The position numbers were made by a program, and so were the translations under genes. From Thermotoga sp. KOL6 (GTDB lineage: Bacteria; Thermotogota; Thermotogae; Thermotogales; Thermotogaceae), in assembly GCF_002866025.1 (NCBI RefSeq), contig NZ_LNDE01000001.1:620001-684000 (forward strand): a DNA stretch of 64,000 bases, in the 5' to 3' direction. The notes under the pieces are model-generated. The model was not told the DNA's origin and searched no databases. It worked only from the letters and a program-made list of their open reading frames with translations. Below, piece by piece: positions 52,347-63,082 of this stretch. How positions within the stretch are numbered: the stretch's first letter is position 1; each line of letters starts with the position of its first letter.

Positions 52347-54163
52347 GAATAAACTTTATCGAAAAAGCAATAAACGATTCCTTCACGTGTAGCAACCACT
52401 ACCCTTTCTTCTCCTAATGCGGGAGCAGAGTTTGTTTCCCCCACTCGTTCCTCCCATCTCTTTTGACCATCGAAGGTGTAAGAGTAGAGAATACCATTTG
52501 AAACAAAGAAAAGATATCCCTCTTTCGAAACGACTACGGGTGAGGGTGATACAGCAGAAATGATTTTATTCACTCCCCCTTGTAAGTCCACAATGTAGAC
52601 ACCTTCTTCAGTGTTCATCACCAAATGTTTCCCATGTGCGAAAAGCTCGGTATTCAGTGTCAAAGGAAATTTCTCTTTCCAAATTACTCCTCCAGTTGAT
52701 CTGTCCACACAGAACAACCATCCAGAGTTGCTCCCGACAAACACATAATCTTCTATAACTACAGGTCTGGTAGTGAGGAGATATCCAATGTCCGTTTTCC
52801 ACCTCACAGTCCCGTTGGGATAGAGGGAGTAGAGGCTTCTAGATGTTCCAAAATAAACAGTACCTCTATCATCCACAGCTATGCCTGTAGAAATCCAATC
52901 ATCATCTTTGAACTGCCAAAGTATGTTCGATTCGTGATCTATTAAATATGCTTCCCCTCCATCGGTTGATACGTAAACTCCCTGGGAATTCACCTCAAAA
53001 GATTTCGAAACGTCCGCATCTAACCTCACTTTCCATAAAAGATGCCCGCTTAAGGACAAAGCATACAAATGATCGTCCCAGCTCGTGACATACACTCGTC
53101 CCATAAAAACTCTCGGTGGAGCGGTTATTACAAATCCCGTTTTGTAACTCCATAGCTTCTTTCCACTGATCGACAAAACGTGAACAAGTCCCTCAACATC
53201 TGCCAAAACAATAAAGCCATCTCCTACAGTGACTGGGGCTCTTACTTCAGAATCCAGATCTATTTTCCAAAGCAGTTCCCCTGGTACAGTTAATTTACTT
53301 GAAGGGGCTGAGACTAAGAAAATCTTCCGAGCGACTCCGAGTTTTTTCATCAATAAAGAGACATCCACCCTATAAAGCGTGGTACCCGCTGTAAAGAAGA
53401 GAGAATCGTCTGTTTTCACAATGGAGGAAACCATACTTGACAAGGTGTATTCTTTCACGACCTTCAGAGAATTTAACTTGATAGTACTCATAACCAAGAT
53501 CTTATTTCTAGAAAAAACGAAAAGGAAATCTCCAAGCCATTCAACCTCTCTTAACTCTTCAATATCTGTAAAATAAACCACCTTTGGAGTTAACGGGTTT
53601 TCTAAATCAACAATAAACAGAGTGCCTCCTTTTGTTATTCCAGAGAGTGATTTTTTTCCTTTGTTCACAGAGATTCCAATAATATCGGAATTAGATTCTA
53701 TCTTCCAATATTCCTCATCATTCCTGATAAGGGAAATGTATCTTCCATGGCTCACTATCCAATAATCCTCGAATCTTTCCACATCAGTGGGATCTTCTTG
53801 TAGATCGATCGTTTCATAGTCGAATGTGATTGGATCTACTATCAAGACCTTTTTCTTTGAAAGGACAACCAATTTTTCATCTTCCCACTTCAGATTCTCC
53901 GCCCGTATTTTCAGTTCACGGTCGATTTTTTTTCTTTTCAAGTCGTACTCTACAATTCCTGTAGTTGTTACAAAGTAAGCTTTATCAGAAAGCACCACCC
54001 CTTTCATCGGTGTGAAGGGAAGAACAAGATCAAGGGTACTTTTCAGAGACTCCCCTTCGATCTCAACAACCGACACGAAATTTTCCTCAACCGTCATCAA
54101 CTGAACGGCGAGGGAAAAAGATATCAAGAAAATCAAAACAAGAATGATCATTCCCTTTCGCAC
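52340..54163 (-). CDS. Exported PQQ-like beta-propeller protein
   Basis: A 607-residue protein with a signal peptide at about 1-20 and two propeller-like halves. The C-terminal half has PQQ-type repeats ending in LWSY, LWKV, LWQF, VRWK, VIWK and KRWEE, as in BamB-like quinoprotein folds. No catalytic PQQ ligands are evident. A scaffold role in the envelope is possible. The GTG at 54163 follows GGGAG by 9 bases; the ATG four codons later is an alternative. Confidence 0.75.
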   Translation of the reverse strand: MRKGMIILVLIFLISFSLAVQLMTVEENFVSVVEIEGESLKSTLDLVLPFTPMKGVVLSDKAYFVTTTGIVEYDLKRKKIDRELKIRAENLKWEDEKLVVLSKKKVLIVDPITFDYETIDLQEDPTDVERFEDYWIVSHGRYISLIRNDEEYWKIESNSDIIGISVNKGKKSLSGITKGGTLFIVDLENPLTPKVVYFTDIEELREVEWLGDFLFVFSRNKILVMSTIKLNSLKVVKEYTLSSMVSSIVKTDDSLFFTAGTTLYRVDVSLLMKKLGVARKIFLVSAPSSKLTVPGELLWKIDLDSEVRAPVTVGDGFIVLADVEGLVHVLSISGKKLWSYKTGFVITAPPRVFMGRVYVTSWDDHLYALSLSGHLLWKVRLDADVSKSFEVNSQGVYVSTDGGEAYLIDHESNILWQFKDDDWISTGIAVDDRGTVYFGTSRSLYSLYPNGTVRWKTDIGYLLTTRPVVIEDYVFVGSNSGWLFCVDRSTGGVIWKEKFPLTLNTELFAHGKHLVMNTEEGVYIVDLQGGVNKIISAVSPSPVVVSKEGYLFFVSNGILYSYTFDGQKRWEERVGETNSAPALGEERVVVATREGIVYCFFDKVYSQ

Positions 54164-54249
54164 AACTTTCAGCTCCCATTCGTGGTGTTCTGATGCTATT
54201 ATAGAATAAACGGGACAACAAAAAAACAGCATAGGACGAGGTGAAGAAG

Positions 54250-54987
54250 ATGAAACGTGTGGCCGCAGTTATCGAGTACGACGGAAGCAATTTCTTTGGC
54301 TTCCAAGGACAACCCGATGTTAGGACCGTACAGGGTATTATAGAGGATGCCTTAGAAAGGATCTTCAAACAGAGAGTCTATACACAAGCAGCAGGAAGAA
54401 CGGACGCTGGTGTTCATGCAAACGGCCAATTGATCGCTTTCAATTGTCCCAATGACAGAATGAGTACCGAAGATATCAAGAATGCTATGAATGCCAATCT
54501 TCCGGATGATGTGTACGTTAAGAAAGTTTTCGAAGTTCCAAAAAATTTTCATCCTCGCTTCGATGTTACAAAGAGGATCTACCATTATTTCATAGATACT
54601 TCCAAAGAGAGGAACGTCTTTTCCAGAAAATACGTCTGGTGGTTTCCCTACGAATTGGATTTGAACGCGATGAGAAAAGCCGCGAAGTATTTGGAAGGAA
54701 CACACGACTTTACCTCTTTCAAAACCGGGAGTGATGAGAGAGATCCGGTGAGAACTATATATAGAATAAGAATTTTGAAACTCAAAAGGAACATCGTACT
54801 TATCAGAGTTGAGGGAAGGTCTTTCTTGAGAAGAATGGTTCGAAACATAGTCGCAGCACTGGTTAAGGTAGGGCTAGGTCATTGGAAACCTGAGAAAATG
54901 AAGGAGGTGCTCGAAGCACGAGACAGAAGTGCAGCAGCAGGTACCGCACCTGCACATGGTTTGTACTTCTACAAAGTGTTGTTCTGA
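54250..54987 (+). CDS. truA: tRNA pseudouridine synthase A
   Basis: A 245-residue enzyme forming pseudouridine at positions 38-40 of tRNA. The catalytic Asp52 lies in [25 protein letters not shown] and [17 protein letters not shown] are family motifs. GAGGTGA is 5 bases before the ATG at 54250. Its stop overlaps the next gene (TGATG). Confidence 0.97.
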   Translation: MKRVAAVIEYDGSNFFGFQGQPDVRTVQGIIEDALERIFKQRVYTQAAGRTDAGVHANGQLIAFNCPNDRMSTEDIKNAMNANLPDDVYVKKVFEVPKNFHPRFDVTKRIYHYFIDTSKERNVFSRKYVWWFPYELDLNAMRKAAKYLEGTHDFTSFKTGSDERDPVRTIYRIRILKLKRNIVLIRVEGRSFLRRMVRNIVAALVKVGLGHWKPEKMKEVLEARDRSAAAGTAPAHGLYFYKVLF

Positions 54988-56297
54988 TGTTTGCATTTAA
55001 CTACAAAATAGAAGAAAATGGGATTCTGTATTTTCTTGGTGACTCCACACCCACAACCTTGGAACTCGAGATCGTTCAGGAATGGAAAAAATTACCAGTG
55101 GTTACTCTTGTGTACGACGGGCCCGTAGAATACAAAGGGATCGTCGAGGATCTCTTATCACAGGAAGGTATTCTGACTGGTACAGGAACCCCCCTTATTG
55201 TGAAAATCCGTACCAAAGATGAATATGTAGCCTTTCAGATTGTTTTCGAAGACAAATCGATTGATAATTTTGAAAATTTAACAACCAAAGATTTGTTTCC
55301 AGAACAGTTCAGAAAGACTGTGAGAGAAGTTTTTCCGTCGATACAGATTCCATCGGAATTTTTCCTCATCGAGTATAAAGACGGTGTCTTCGAGAAAAAA
55401 ATAGCTTATACAAAAGACTATGAGAAAAAATCTCCGGTGATCTTTCTTCCTCTTTGGAGCGAGGAACATATTCTAGAGATAGGAGATTACAGAAAAGTCG
55501 TGAAGGAAGGATTTTACCAGATAGGAGGAAAGACGGTGTATGTGGGAAGAGACATATCTATGGAAAATGTTCCCGGACTCTATAGAAACGTTGAAATGGT
55601 CTTTCTAGACGGTGAAAGAGAGTATCTCTACAAAGATGGATTCCTCAGGTTAGGAGAGAAAGTTTTGAAGATAGAAGAACCGGTGGATATCGTCAATGGA
55701 GTTGTAATAACCAGGCATAGGATAGGTTATAGAAAAATTGAAGACACCATTATCTTCAGATGGAACGATTTTGTGCTCACCGCATCGGGATCTTTGATGG
55801 GGATAAACGGAAGGTGGACTTGGAAAGTTTCAAAGACACCTGTAGAGTATTCGATTTTTGGAAGCATGCTCTACATATTGGATGTGTGTGGTTTCTTAAG
55901 GAAATACGATATCAAAACAAGACAACTTGTTTGGGAGAAAAAGATAGAAGGTGCATGGGGAGTCGATGCAACCGAAGACAAAGTATTCGTTGGTTCGGAA
56001 AACACGGTAATGATTTTGAACGCACAAGACGGAGAAACGATCGAAATATTGGAAGCCGATGACTTCGCTGTATGGAACGGAAAATTACTCGTTTACAAAA
56101 ACGGTATTCTCAATGGAGAAAAAATAGAGGGATTCTTTATAAGGAACTTCGGAACTCCTCTCTTTGTTTCGAAAGATAAGATTATAATGTTCGGGGACGA
56201 AAAGAAAGTTTATGAAAATGCAGAAAAAATACGTGTCTTTCAATGGGGAACCGTTATAAAAGCGGGGGATAAGTTATGGCTGATAAAAAGAGATTAG
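54987..56297 (+). CDS. Beta-propeller-like protein of unknown function
   Basis: A 436-residue protein without a signal peptide. The first 150 residues are unrecognised. The C-terminal half has propeller-like strands (RWTWKVSK, LYILDVCGFLRKYDIKTRQLVWEKKIEGAWGV, KVFVGSENTVMILNAQDGET) similar to PQQ repeats. It is coupled to truA (TGATG) and overlaps tlyA by 22 bases. It may be a distant, cytoplasmic relative of the propeller gene on the opposite strand. Confidence 0.6.
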   Translation: MFAFNYKIEENGILYFLGDSTPTTLELEIVQEWKKLPVVTLVYDGPVEYKGIVEDLLSQEGILTGTGTPLIVKIRTKDEYVAFQIVFEDKSIDNFENLTTKDLFPEQFRKTVREVFPSIQIPSEFFLIEYKDGVFEKKIAYTKDYEKKSPVIFLPLWSEEHILEIGDYRKVVKEGFYQIGGKTVYVGRDISMENVPGLYRNVEMVFLDGEREYLYKDGFLRLGEKVLKIEEPVDIVNGVVITRHRIGYRKIEDTIIFRWNDFVLTASGSLMGINGRWTWKVSKTPVEYSIFGSMLYILDVCGFLRKYDIKTRQLVWEKKIEGAWGVDATEDKVFVGSENTVMILNAQDGETIEILEADDFAVWNGKLLVYKNGILNGEKIEGFFIRNFGTPLFVSKDKIIMFGDEKKVYENAEKIRVFQWGTVIKAGDKLWLIKRD

Positions 56298-57079
56298 ATC
56301 AGATAGTTTTAGAAAAAGGCCTTGTTGAAAGTAGAGAAAAAGCAAAAGCCCTGATCTTGGCTGGCAAAGTTTTAGTGAACGGTGAAAGAGTAACGAAAGC
56401 GAGTAAAATCTTCTCGGAAGATGTTCACGTCGAACTTGTAGAGGAACAAAAATATGTGAGCAGAGGTGGATACAAACTTGAATCTGCTTTCGAAAGTTTC
56501 AAAATAGACGTTTCCGGGAAAGTGGCTTGTGATATAGGAGCATCGACGGGTGGTTTCACAGATTTTCTTCTGAAAAACGGTGTAAAAAAGGTATATGCCG
56601 TGGATGTGGGATATGGTCAACTCCATTGGAAACTTCGAAATGATCCAAGAGTAGTGGTGATGGAAAAAGTAAACGCTCGATACTTGAAGAAAGAAGATTT
56701 AGGAGAAGCGGTCGATTTGGTAACCTGTGATGTTTCCTTCATTTCTATAAAGAAGATCCTTCCCGCTATCTACGATATATTGAAAGAAAGTGGTGAGGCG
56801 ATTTTGTTGGTAAAACCCCAATTCGAAGCTCCGAGAAAATTCGTCAAGAAAGGCATCGTGAGAGATCCGAAAGTTCACGAAAAAGTCTTGGAAGATGTGC
56901 AAAAAAGCTTAATGGAAAATGGGTTCTCAGTTAAAGGATGTTGCTTTTCCAAACTAAAAGGAGCAGAGGGAAACATAGAGTACTTTTTCTGGGTTCGTAA
57001 GGATGGAGAACAAAGCGATATAGATCTTCAGAAAGTTGTGAAAGAGGCGTGGGAATTTTTTGGGGAGATGAAAAGATGA
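56276..57079 (+). CDS. tlyA: TlyA-family rRNA methyltransferase/hemolysin
   Basis: 267 residues: an S4 RNA-binding domain (KRLDQIVLEKGLVESREKAKALILAGKVLVNG) and an FtsJ-like methyltransferase domain with CDIGASTGGFTDFLL, VDLVTCDVSFIS and LLVKPQFE. Family members 2'-O-methylate 16S and/or 23S rRNA cytidines; some are called hemolysins. The ATG overlaps the propeller gene. The stop overlaps the following gene (ATGA). Confidence 0.9.
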   Translation: MADKKRLDQIVLEKGLVESREKAKALILAGKVLVNGERVTKASKIFSEDVHVELVEEQKYVSRGGYKLESAFESFKIDVSGKVACDIGASTGGFTDFLLKNGVKKVYAVDVGYGQLHWKLRNDPRVVVMEKVNARYLKKEDLGEAVDLVTCDVSFISIKKILPAIYDILKESGEAILLVKPQFEAPRKFVKKGIVRDPKVHEKVLEDVQKSLMENGFSVKGCCFSKLKGAEGNIEYFFWVRKDGEQSDIDLQKVVKEAWEFFGEMKR

Positions 57080-58314
57080 AATATGTAACAACGCTACTTT
57101 TGTTTGTGGTCGCCATTGCTCTTTCTGTACCCGTTCTTCCAGATTACGACTACCTTATCCGGCTTGAGAACACTGAGGAATTCTATTCAAAAATAAAAGA
57201 ACTCCCTCTTTTCGAGTTTTTATTGTCTGGAGAAAGAGTGGGATTTGAACAGACGATTCGAAGATGGGTTGAAACTCGCTTGGAAGATCCAAGTGTTTTC
57301 TACCGAGGACTGTCGAAGGAAATTGTGATTTCAGGAAAAGGTGATGTAAAAGATCTACTCAGTTTTGACGTCAATTCACTTCTTTCTACACCGGAAAAGC
57401 TCACTAATGGCTTCATAGCTTTCAGAACAGATTCTCCACAAAAATTCGTAGAATCCCTTGCAAAAATAAAGGCTTCAGAATATTACGAAAAAAATGGCGT
57501 TTTCGTTATTGAAGGTGCCACACATCTGTTTTCGAAAGTGATGGGAGAATACGTTTTAGTTTCACCCAACCGAAAGATCTTAGAGGAAGTCCAAGATCAG
57601 AAAATGGATCTGGCGAAAGCACCTGTTGCGATTCACGTGAGAGATTTAAATTTGTTTGGAAAGATTGGTGAGGCGACGCTGAAAGCGGAAATGAAACCGT
57701 CCCATCTCACAATAGAAGTTTCTCAAAAAGCTCCTCCGTTTTCGGTTTCGAAAAAAGAGGACATGGGGCAACTTCCTTACTTGGGAGATTTGTTCGCATT
57801 TACAAGTAGTCACGAAATACTGAAAATCATTCTGAATCAAATTTTCAAAAATGATGACGTTGAAGAGTTTTACCATGAATTTTTCTCAAACGGAGAGAGT
57901 GTTACTTTCCTGACCACTCTCTACGAAACACCCAAATTTGTATTTCTCATAGGAAACAAAACGCTGAAAGGAGTGGAATCCTTTCTCATCAGCAGGGGTG
58001 CAGAAAGAGTAGGAGACGAATGGCAGCTTCCGGTTAGAAACACAGTTTTACACTTTTTCGAGTACAAAGATAAACTCGTGGTATCTTCTATGAAAAGAGC
58101 GGAATACGTTCAAGCAGTGAACAGAAGAAGACTCGAGAATCATCCAACTTTCGCTTTTCTTGAAAAAGAATCACCCGAAGAGGTGTTTTTGGAAATGTTC
58201 CTCGATTTGAATTCTTTCATCAACAAGATTCTTGGATTCTCTCCAAAATCCAGTCTTCTCTTGATAGGATATATCGAGAACGGGCTAATAAAGTACAGAT
58301 TGGAGGTAATGTGA
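57076..58314 (+). CDS. Exported protein of unknown function
   Basis: A 412-residue protein with a signal peptide at about 1-18 ([19 protein letters not shown]). The repeated layout of a short helix, [18 protein letters not shown], a strand and [10 protein letters not shown]-like hairpins resembles DUF3352-type lipoprotein-like proteins, but I cannot assign it. It sits between tlyA and secA. The ATG at 57076 follows GGGGAGAT. Confidence 0.6.
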   Translation: MKYVTTLLLFVVAIALSVPVLPDYDYLIRLENTEEFYSKIKELPLFEFLLSGERVGFEQTIRRWVETRLEDPSVFYRGLSKEIVISGKGDVKDLLSFDVNSLLSTPEKLTNGFIAFRTDSPQKFVESLAKIKASEYYEKNGVFVIEGATHLFSKVMGEYVLVSPNRKILEEVQDQKMDLAKAPVAIHVRDLNLFGKIGEATLKAEMKPSHLTIEVSQKAPPFSVSKKEDMGQLPYLGDLFAFTSSHEILKIILNQIFKNDDVEEFYHEFFSNGESVTFLTTLYETPKFVFLIGNKTLKGVESFLISRGAERVGDEWQLPVRNTVLHFFEYKDKLVVSSMKRAEYVQAVNRRRLENHPTFAFLEKESPEEVFLEMFLDLNSFINKILGFSPKSSLLLIGYIENGLIKYRLEVM

Positions 58315-58315
58315 T

Positions 58316-60934
58316 ATGTCTTTGTTCTTGTTTGACAAAAACAAAAGAATTTTAAAGAAATACTCAAAAATGGTGGAGAAGATAAACCACCTAGACGAAA
58401 GTATGCGATCTAAGAGTAACGAAGAATTGATTGCCCTCTCCAAGGAACTGAAGGAGAAAATAAATTCGCTCGAAGATGCCGACAAGAACCTTCTCGAAGC
58501 ATTTGCTTTGGTGAGAGAGGTGGCTCGAAGGACTGTCGGCATGAGGCCTTTCGATGTACAAGTAATGGGAGGAATAGCCCTTCATGAAGGAAAAGTAGCA
58601 GAAATGAAAACAGGCGAAGGAAAAACTCTCGCCGCCACCATGCCCATTTATTTGAACGCTCTGATTGGTAAGGGAGTTCACTTGGTCACAGTAAACGATT
58701 ACTTAGCGAGGAGAGACGCTCTTTGGATGGGGCCTATTTACCTCTTTCTTGGTCTCAGAGTGGGCGTTATAAATTCTCTAGGAAAATCTTACGAAGTTGT
58801 GTGGAAGAATCCTGATTTGGCTGAAAAGGCCATAAAAGAGAACTGGAGTGTCTGGCCAGAAAATTTCAACGGAGAGGTTTTGGACGATGAACACAAGAAT
58901 ATAGAGGCTACAGAGGCTTTCCAAGTAGAGCTCAAAGAAATTACGAGAAAAGAAGCCTATCTGTGTGATGTTACCTATGGAACGAACAATGAGTTCGGTT
59001 TCGATTACTTAAGAGACAATCTCGTTCTGGATTACAACGATAAAGTACAAAGAGGTCATTTCTATGCTATTGTGGATGAGGCAGACAGTGTCCTCATAGA
59101 TGAGGCAAGAACTCCCTTAATTATTTCAGGTCCCTCCAAGGAGAGTCCCTCCACCTATAGGAAGTTCGCTCAAATTGCTAAAAAATTTGTTAAAGACAAA
59201 GATTTCACAGTTGACGAAAAGGCGAGGACCATAATCCTAACTGAAGAGGGTATAGCTAAGGCCGAGAGGATCATAGGGGTAGATAACCTCTACGAGCCCG
59301 GGAACGTTTCTTTACTTTATCACCTTATAAATGCCTTGAAGGCTTTGCATCTTTTCAAAAAGGATGTCGATTACGTTGTTATGAATGGAGAAGTCATCAT
59401 CGTTGATGAGTTCACGGGAAGACTCTTGCCAGGAAGACGTTACAGTGGAGGACTTCATCAAGCTATAGAAGCAAAAGAAGGGGTTCCTATAAAGGAAGAA
59501 TCGATCACATATGCGACCATTACTTTCCAAAATTACTTTAGAATGTACGAAAAGCTGGCTGGTATGACAGGAACAGCCAAAACAGAAGAAAACGAATTCG
59601 TGCAGGTTTATGGTATGGAAGTTGTAGTTATCCCCACCCATAAACCCATGATAAGAAAAGATCACGACGATCTAGTTTTCAGGACCCAAAGGGAAAAGTA
59701 CGAAAAAATCGTGGAGGAAATTGAAAAACGCTACAAGAAGGGACAGCCCGTTCTCGTGGGCACAACCTCCATCGAAAAAAGTGAGCTCCTCAGTTCTATG
59801 TTGAAAAAGAAGGGAATCCCTCACCAAGTCTTGAACGCTAAGCATCATGAAAAAGAGGCAGAAATCGTTGCCAAAGCGGGCCAAAAAGGAATGGTAACCA
59901 TCGCAACCAATATGGCAGGTAGAGGAACAGACATAAAGCTTGGACCGGGTGTCGCAGAGTTGGGAGGTCTTTGTGTCATCGGTACTGAAAGACACGAGAG
60001 TAGAAGAATAGACAATCAACTTAGAGGAAGATCCGGCAGGCAGGGAGATCCAGGAGAATCCATCTTTTTCCTCTCCTTGGAGGACGATCTTCTGAGAATA
60101 TTCGGGGGAGAACAGATCGGAAAAGTGATGAACATTTTGAAAATAGAAGAAGGGCAACCTATTCAACATCCTATGCTCTCAAAACTCATCGAAAACATAC
60201 AGAAAAAGGTTGAAGGAATCAATTTCTCAATTCGGAAAACTCTCATGGAAATGGATGAGGTTCTCGACAAGCAAAGAAGCGCAATATATTCCCTCCGTGA
60301 CCAAATTCTCCTCGAGGAAGATTACGATGAGTATTTGAGACAAATATTTGAAGACGTAGTGAGTACAAGGGTTGAGGAGTTTTGTTCAGGCAAAAATTGG
60401 GATTTAGAGGGTTTGAAAAATTCACTCTCTTTCTTTCCAAAAGGTTTGCTCGATTTCGAAGGGAAACGATTCACATCCTCAGAAGAAGTTTACGATTATC
60501 TCTTGAACAGAATGTGGGACGAATATCAAAGAAAGAAGCACGAGATAGGTGAAGAATACAAAAGAGTGATCAAATTTCTCATGCTTCGAATCATTGACGA
60601 ACATTGGAGAAGGTACTTGGAAGAGGTAGAACACGTTAAAGAGGCAGTACAACTCAGATCGTACGGTCAAAAAGACCCGATCGTTGAGTTCAAAAAGGAA
60701 ACGTACTTCATGTTTGACGAAATGATGAGGAGGATAAACGATACGATTGCAAACTACGTTTTGAGAGTGGTCAAGGTTTCAGAAAAAGATGAGAAAGAAG
60801 CAAAAGAAGAGCTTGGTAAAATAAGACTTGTACACGAAGAATTCAATCTCGTGAATAGAGCCATGAGAAGAGCTTACGAAAAGAAGAAAAAAAGTGGGAC
60901 TCACGGCCTTGGTAAAATAAGAGTGAAGAGGTGA
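58316..60934 (+). CDS. secA: Preprotein translocase ATPase SecA
   Basis: An 872-residue motor of Sec export. Walker A MKTGEGKT (about 97-104) and DEAD-like DEADSVL are present, with the preprotein-binding domain, [18 protein letters not shown] and [12 protein letters not shown] of NBD2, and a helical scaffold. An insertion around residues 160-205 ([28 protein letters not shown] type) is typical of Thermotoga SecA. There is no C-terminal zinc domain. It starts 1 base after the upstream stop. Confidence 0.98.
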   Translation: MSLFLFDKNKRILKKYSKMVEKINHLDESMRSKSNEELIALSKELKEKINSLEDADKNLLEAFALVREVARRTVGMRPFDVQVMGGIALHEGKVAEMKTGEGKTLAATMPIYLNALIGKGVHLVTVNDYLARRDALWMGPIYLFLGLRVGVINSLGKSYEVVWKNPDLAEKAIKENWSVWPENFNGEVLDDEHKNIEATEAFQVELKEITRKEAYLCDVTYGTNNEFGFDYLRDNLVLDYNDKVQRGHFYAIVDEADSVLIDEARTPLIISGPSKESPSTYRKFAQIAKKFVKDKDFTVDEKARTIILTEEGIAKAERIIGVDNLYEPGNVSLLYHLINALKALHLFKKDVDYVVMNGEVIIVDEFTGRLLPGRRYSGGLHQAIEAKEGVPIKEESITYATITFQNYFRMYEKLAGMTGTAKTEENEFVQVYGMEVVVIPTHKPMIRKDHDDLVFRTQREKYEKIVEEIEKRYKKGQPVLVGTTSIEKSELLSSMLKKKGIPHQVLNAKHHEKEAEIVAKAGQKGMVTIATNMAGRGTDIKLGPGVAELGGLCVIGTERHESRRIDNQLRGRSGRQGDPGESIFFLSLEDDLLRIFGGEQIGKVMNILKIEEGQPIQHPMLSKLIENIQKKVEGINFSIRKTLMEMDEVLDKQRSAIYSLRDQILLEEDYDEYLRQIFEDVVSTRVEEFCSGKNWDLEGLKNSLSFFPKGLLDFEGKRFTSSEEVYDYLLNRMWDEYQRKKHEIGEEYKRVIKFLMLRIIDEHWRRYLEEVEHVKEAVQLRSYGQKDPIVEFKKETYFMFDEMMRRINDTIANYVLRVVKVSEKDEKEAKEELGKIRLVHEEFNLVNRAMRRAYEKKKKSGTHGLGKIRVKR

Positions 60935-60940
60935 TGAATC

Positions 60941-62044
60941 ATGATCAGTTTTGAAACAAAGACGAAAATAGAAGAATTGGAAAAGAAGTACAAAGATGTT
61001 TTGTCGATTATCAATGAAAAAGAAATCGAAGAAGAGTTAAAAAGCATTGAAAAGAAGCTTTCGGATCCCTCTGTCTGGGACGACCAAGTGAAAGCCCGTG
61101 AGTACACTCAAAAATTGAAAAGGTTGAAAAACATATCCGAAGATTTGAAGAAAGTAAGATCTCTTTTCGAAGATCTCGAAGTCGCAATAGAGCTCTCAGA
61201 AGAAGATGCAGATATGGTACAACAGGTGGAGGAGATTGTCCACGAATTGGAACATGCCGTAAAAAAGTTGGAGCTAGAAATCATCTTGAATGGCAAATAC
61301 GATCCAAATAATGCTTATCTTTCGGTCCATCCAGGAGCGGGTGGTACAGAATCGCAAGATTGGGCACAGATGCTCCTCAGAATGTATATGAGATGGGCAG
61401 AAAGGAAAGGATTCAGTGTAGAGATCGTGGAATACCAGCCCGGTGAAGAAGCAGGTATAAAGGACGCCACAATATTGATAAAAGGTGATTATGCGTATGG
61501 ATATCTGAAACACGAGTCTGGGGTTCACAGATTGGTCAGAATCTCTCCTTTCGATGCGGCAAGAAGGAGGCACACTTCCTTTGCCTCTGTGAACGTGGTA
61601 CCGGAAATAGAAGACGATGTAGACATAGACATAAGGCCCGAGGATCTAAAAATAGAAACTTTCAGAGCTTCTGGTCATGGTGGACAGCATGTGAACAAAA
61701 CGGAGTCTGCTGTGAGGATCACTCACATACCAACGGGAATAGTAGTTACTTGTCAAAATGAAAGATCTCAACATCAGAACAAACAAACCGCTTTGAAAAT
61801 CTTGAAGGCGAGGTTGTATCAACTGGAGATGGAGAAAAAAAGAAAGGAGATCCAGGAAATACAAGGAGAATTGAAAGACATCTCTTGGGGAAACCAGATC
61901 AGGTCCTATATTCTCCATCCGTACACTCTAGTCAAAGATCACAGAACTGGAGTGGAAACGTCGAATGTCGATGCGGTGATGGACGGAGATATCGATCTTT
62001 TCATAGAGGCAGAGCTGGTCTATTTTGCACAGAAGTCAACTTAA
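60941..62044 (+). CDS. prfB: Peptide chain release factor 2 without programmed frameshift
   Basis: A 367-residue release factor. SPF at 202-204 is the RF2 anticodon-like tripeptide and GGQ at 247-249 triggers hydrolysis. The reading frame is continuous from ATG 60941. The usual in-frame TGA with CTTTGAC slippery site near codon 25 is absent, so the common autoregulation is missing. GAGGTGATG precedes the start. It overlaps the convergent regulator gene by 9 bases. Confidence 0.97.
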   Translation: MISFETKTKIEELEKKYKDVLSIINEKEIEEELKSIEKKLSDPSVWDDQVKAREYTQKLKRLKNISEDLKKVRSLFEDLEVAIELSEEDADMVQQVEEIVHELEHAVKKLELEIILNGKYDPNNAYLSVHPGAGGTESQDWAQMLLRMYMRWAERKGFSVEIVEYQPGEEAGIKDATILIKGDYAYGYLKHESGVHRLVRISPFDAARRRHTSFASVNVVPEIEDDVDIDIRPEDLKIETFRASGHGGQHVNKTESAVRITHIPTGIVVTCQNERSQHQNKQTALKILKARLYQLEMEKKRKEIQEIQGELKDISWGNQIRSYILHPYTLVKDHRTGVETSNVDAVMDGDIDLFIEAELVYFAQKST

Positions 62045-63019
62045 TCCGTATTTTTTCATTTTATATGAAAGCGTTTTGTAGTTCATTTTCAAAATTTCAC
62101 ACGCCTTTTTACGGTTGCCCTCACTCTCTTCGAGGGCTTTTTCTATCATCTTTTTTTCTACGAACTCAACTACAGACTCAACGAACCGTTTCAAATCGAT
62201 TCCCTTCGTTCCACTCATATCCTTCACAATAGCTTTCATCTGCTCTGCGGGTTCTTTCAGTGTAAAAATTTCGTACACTTTTTCTATAAACTCCTGTGTG
62301 TTACCTGGCCAATGGTAATCAGTCAAAGCTTTTATCAGATCATCATCAACCTTTATGGTTCTCCCTTGAAGTTGTAACGATCGAAGAATACCATCCAACA
62401 TATACGGTATATCCACTTTTCTTTCTCTCAATGGTGGTATTACGACGAAAGGAACTTCTCTTTCTGGAAAAGAATCCATCCCCAGTATCACTTTCTCACC
62501 GGAGAACCTCGGTGGAACAAAATCCGATGGGGCATCGTCGATGAAGAGTGTCCGAGAGTTTATGTTCACTGGAAGATCCTCATGGTATGTCAGAGAAACG
62601 TAATTTCCTCCTGTTACAAAATCCACATAAGCATGTCTGTGGATTCCCCGTTCAGATACAAGCGCAAACACAGAATAGGAATTGTAGAACTTCTGAATCT
62701 TGAAAAGTGTTGATTTGATCTTCGCGCCTTGAAGCTCTGGAGTGTAGAGAAGTAAATTGAACTTTGCTCGCAAGGATTCATTCTCTTTCTTAACTGCGAC
62801 GTAGTTCAAAGCCAAATATAACTCGTTCAGACTCTTTACAAACAGTGTATCTTCAATTTCGAGAATCCTGTCGCCGAAAATCACATCCCACTTTTCAGCG
62901 AGAACTTTGTCTCTGTAATCTTCTCCTTCGTACAGATCCCAATCCACATCGTGAGATATTCTTGTTATCATATCTTTGAAGACATTAACGATGTCTTTCC
63001 TCACAAGCACTCTAAGCAC
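62036..63019 (-). CDS. Degenerate NtrC-like regulator with Fis-type helix-turn-helix
   Basis: A 327-residue protein with an unrecognised N-terminal part (about 1-95), a shortened sigma-54-activator AAA+ domain and a Fis-type HTH (EGNRKKACEILKMNYKTLSYKMKKYGL, 301-327). Walker A is replaced by SERGIHRH and the GAFTGA loop is missing, while LFIDDAP, IPPLRERKVDIP and YHWPGNTQEF still align with the family. It cannot be an ordinary sigma-54 activator and probably binds DNA as a plain regulator. GTG start with GGGGAT upstream. Confidence 0.78.
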   Translation of the reverse strand: MLRVLVRKDIVNVFKDMITRISHDVDWDLYEGEDYRDKVLAEKWDVIFGDRILEIEDTLFVKSLNELYLALNYVAVKKENESLRAKFNLLLYTPELQGAKIKSTLFKIQKFYNSYSVFALVSERGIHRHAYVDFVTGGNYVSLTYHEDLPVNINSRTLFIDDAPSDFVPPRFSGEKVILGMDSFPEREVPFVVIPPLRERKVDIPYMLDGILRSLQLQGRTIKVDDDLIKALTDYHWPGNTQEFIEKVYEIFTLKEPAEQMKAIVKDMSGTKGIDLKRFVESVVEFVEKKMIEKALEESEGNRKKACEILKMNYKTLSYKMKKYGLS

Positions 63020-63082
63020 TTTATCATCCCCACATGATCATTTGATTCTGTACTAAATCTTACAGAAAGGAGGACCATCTAA

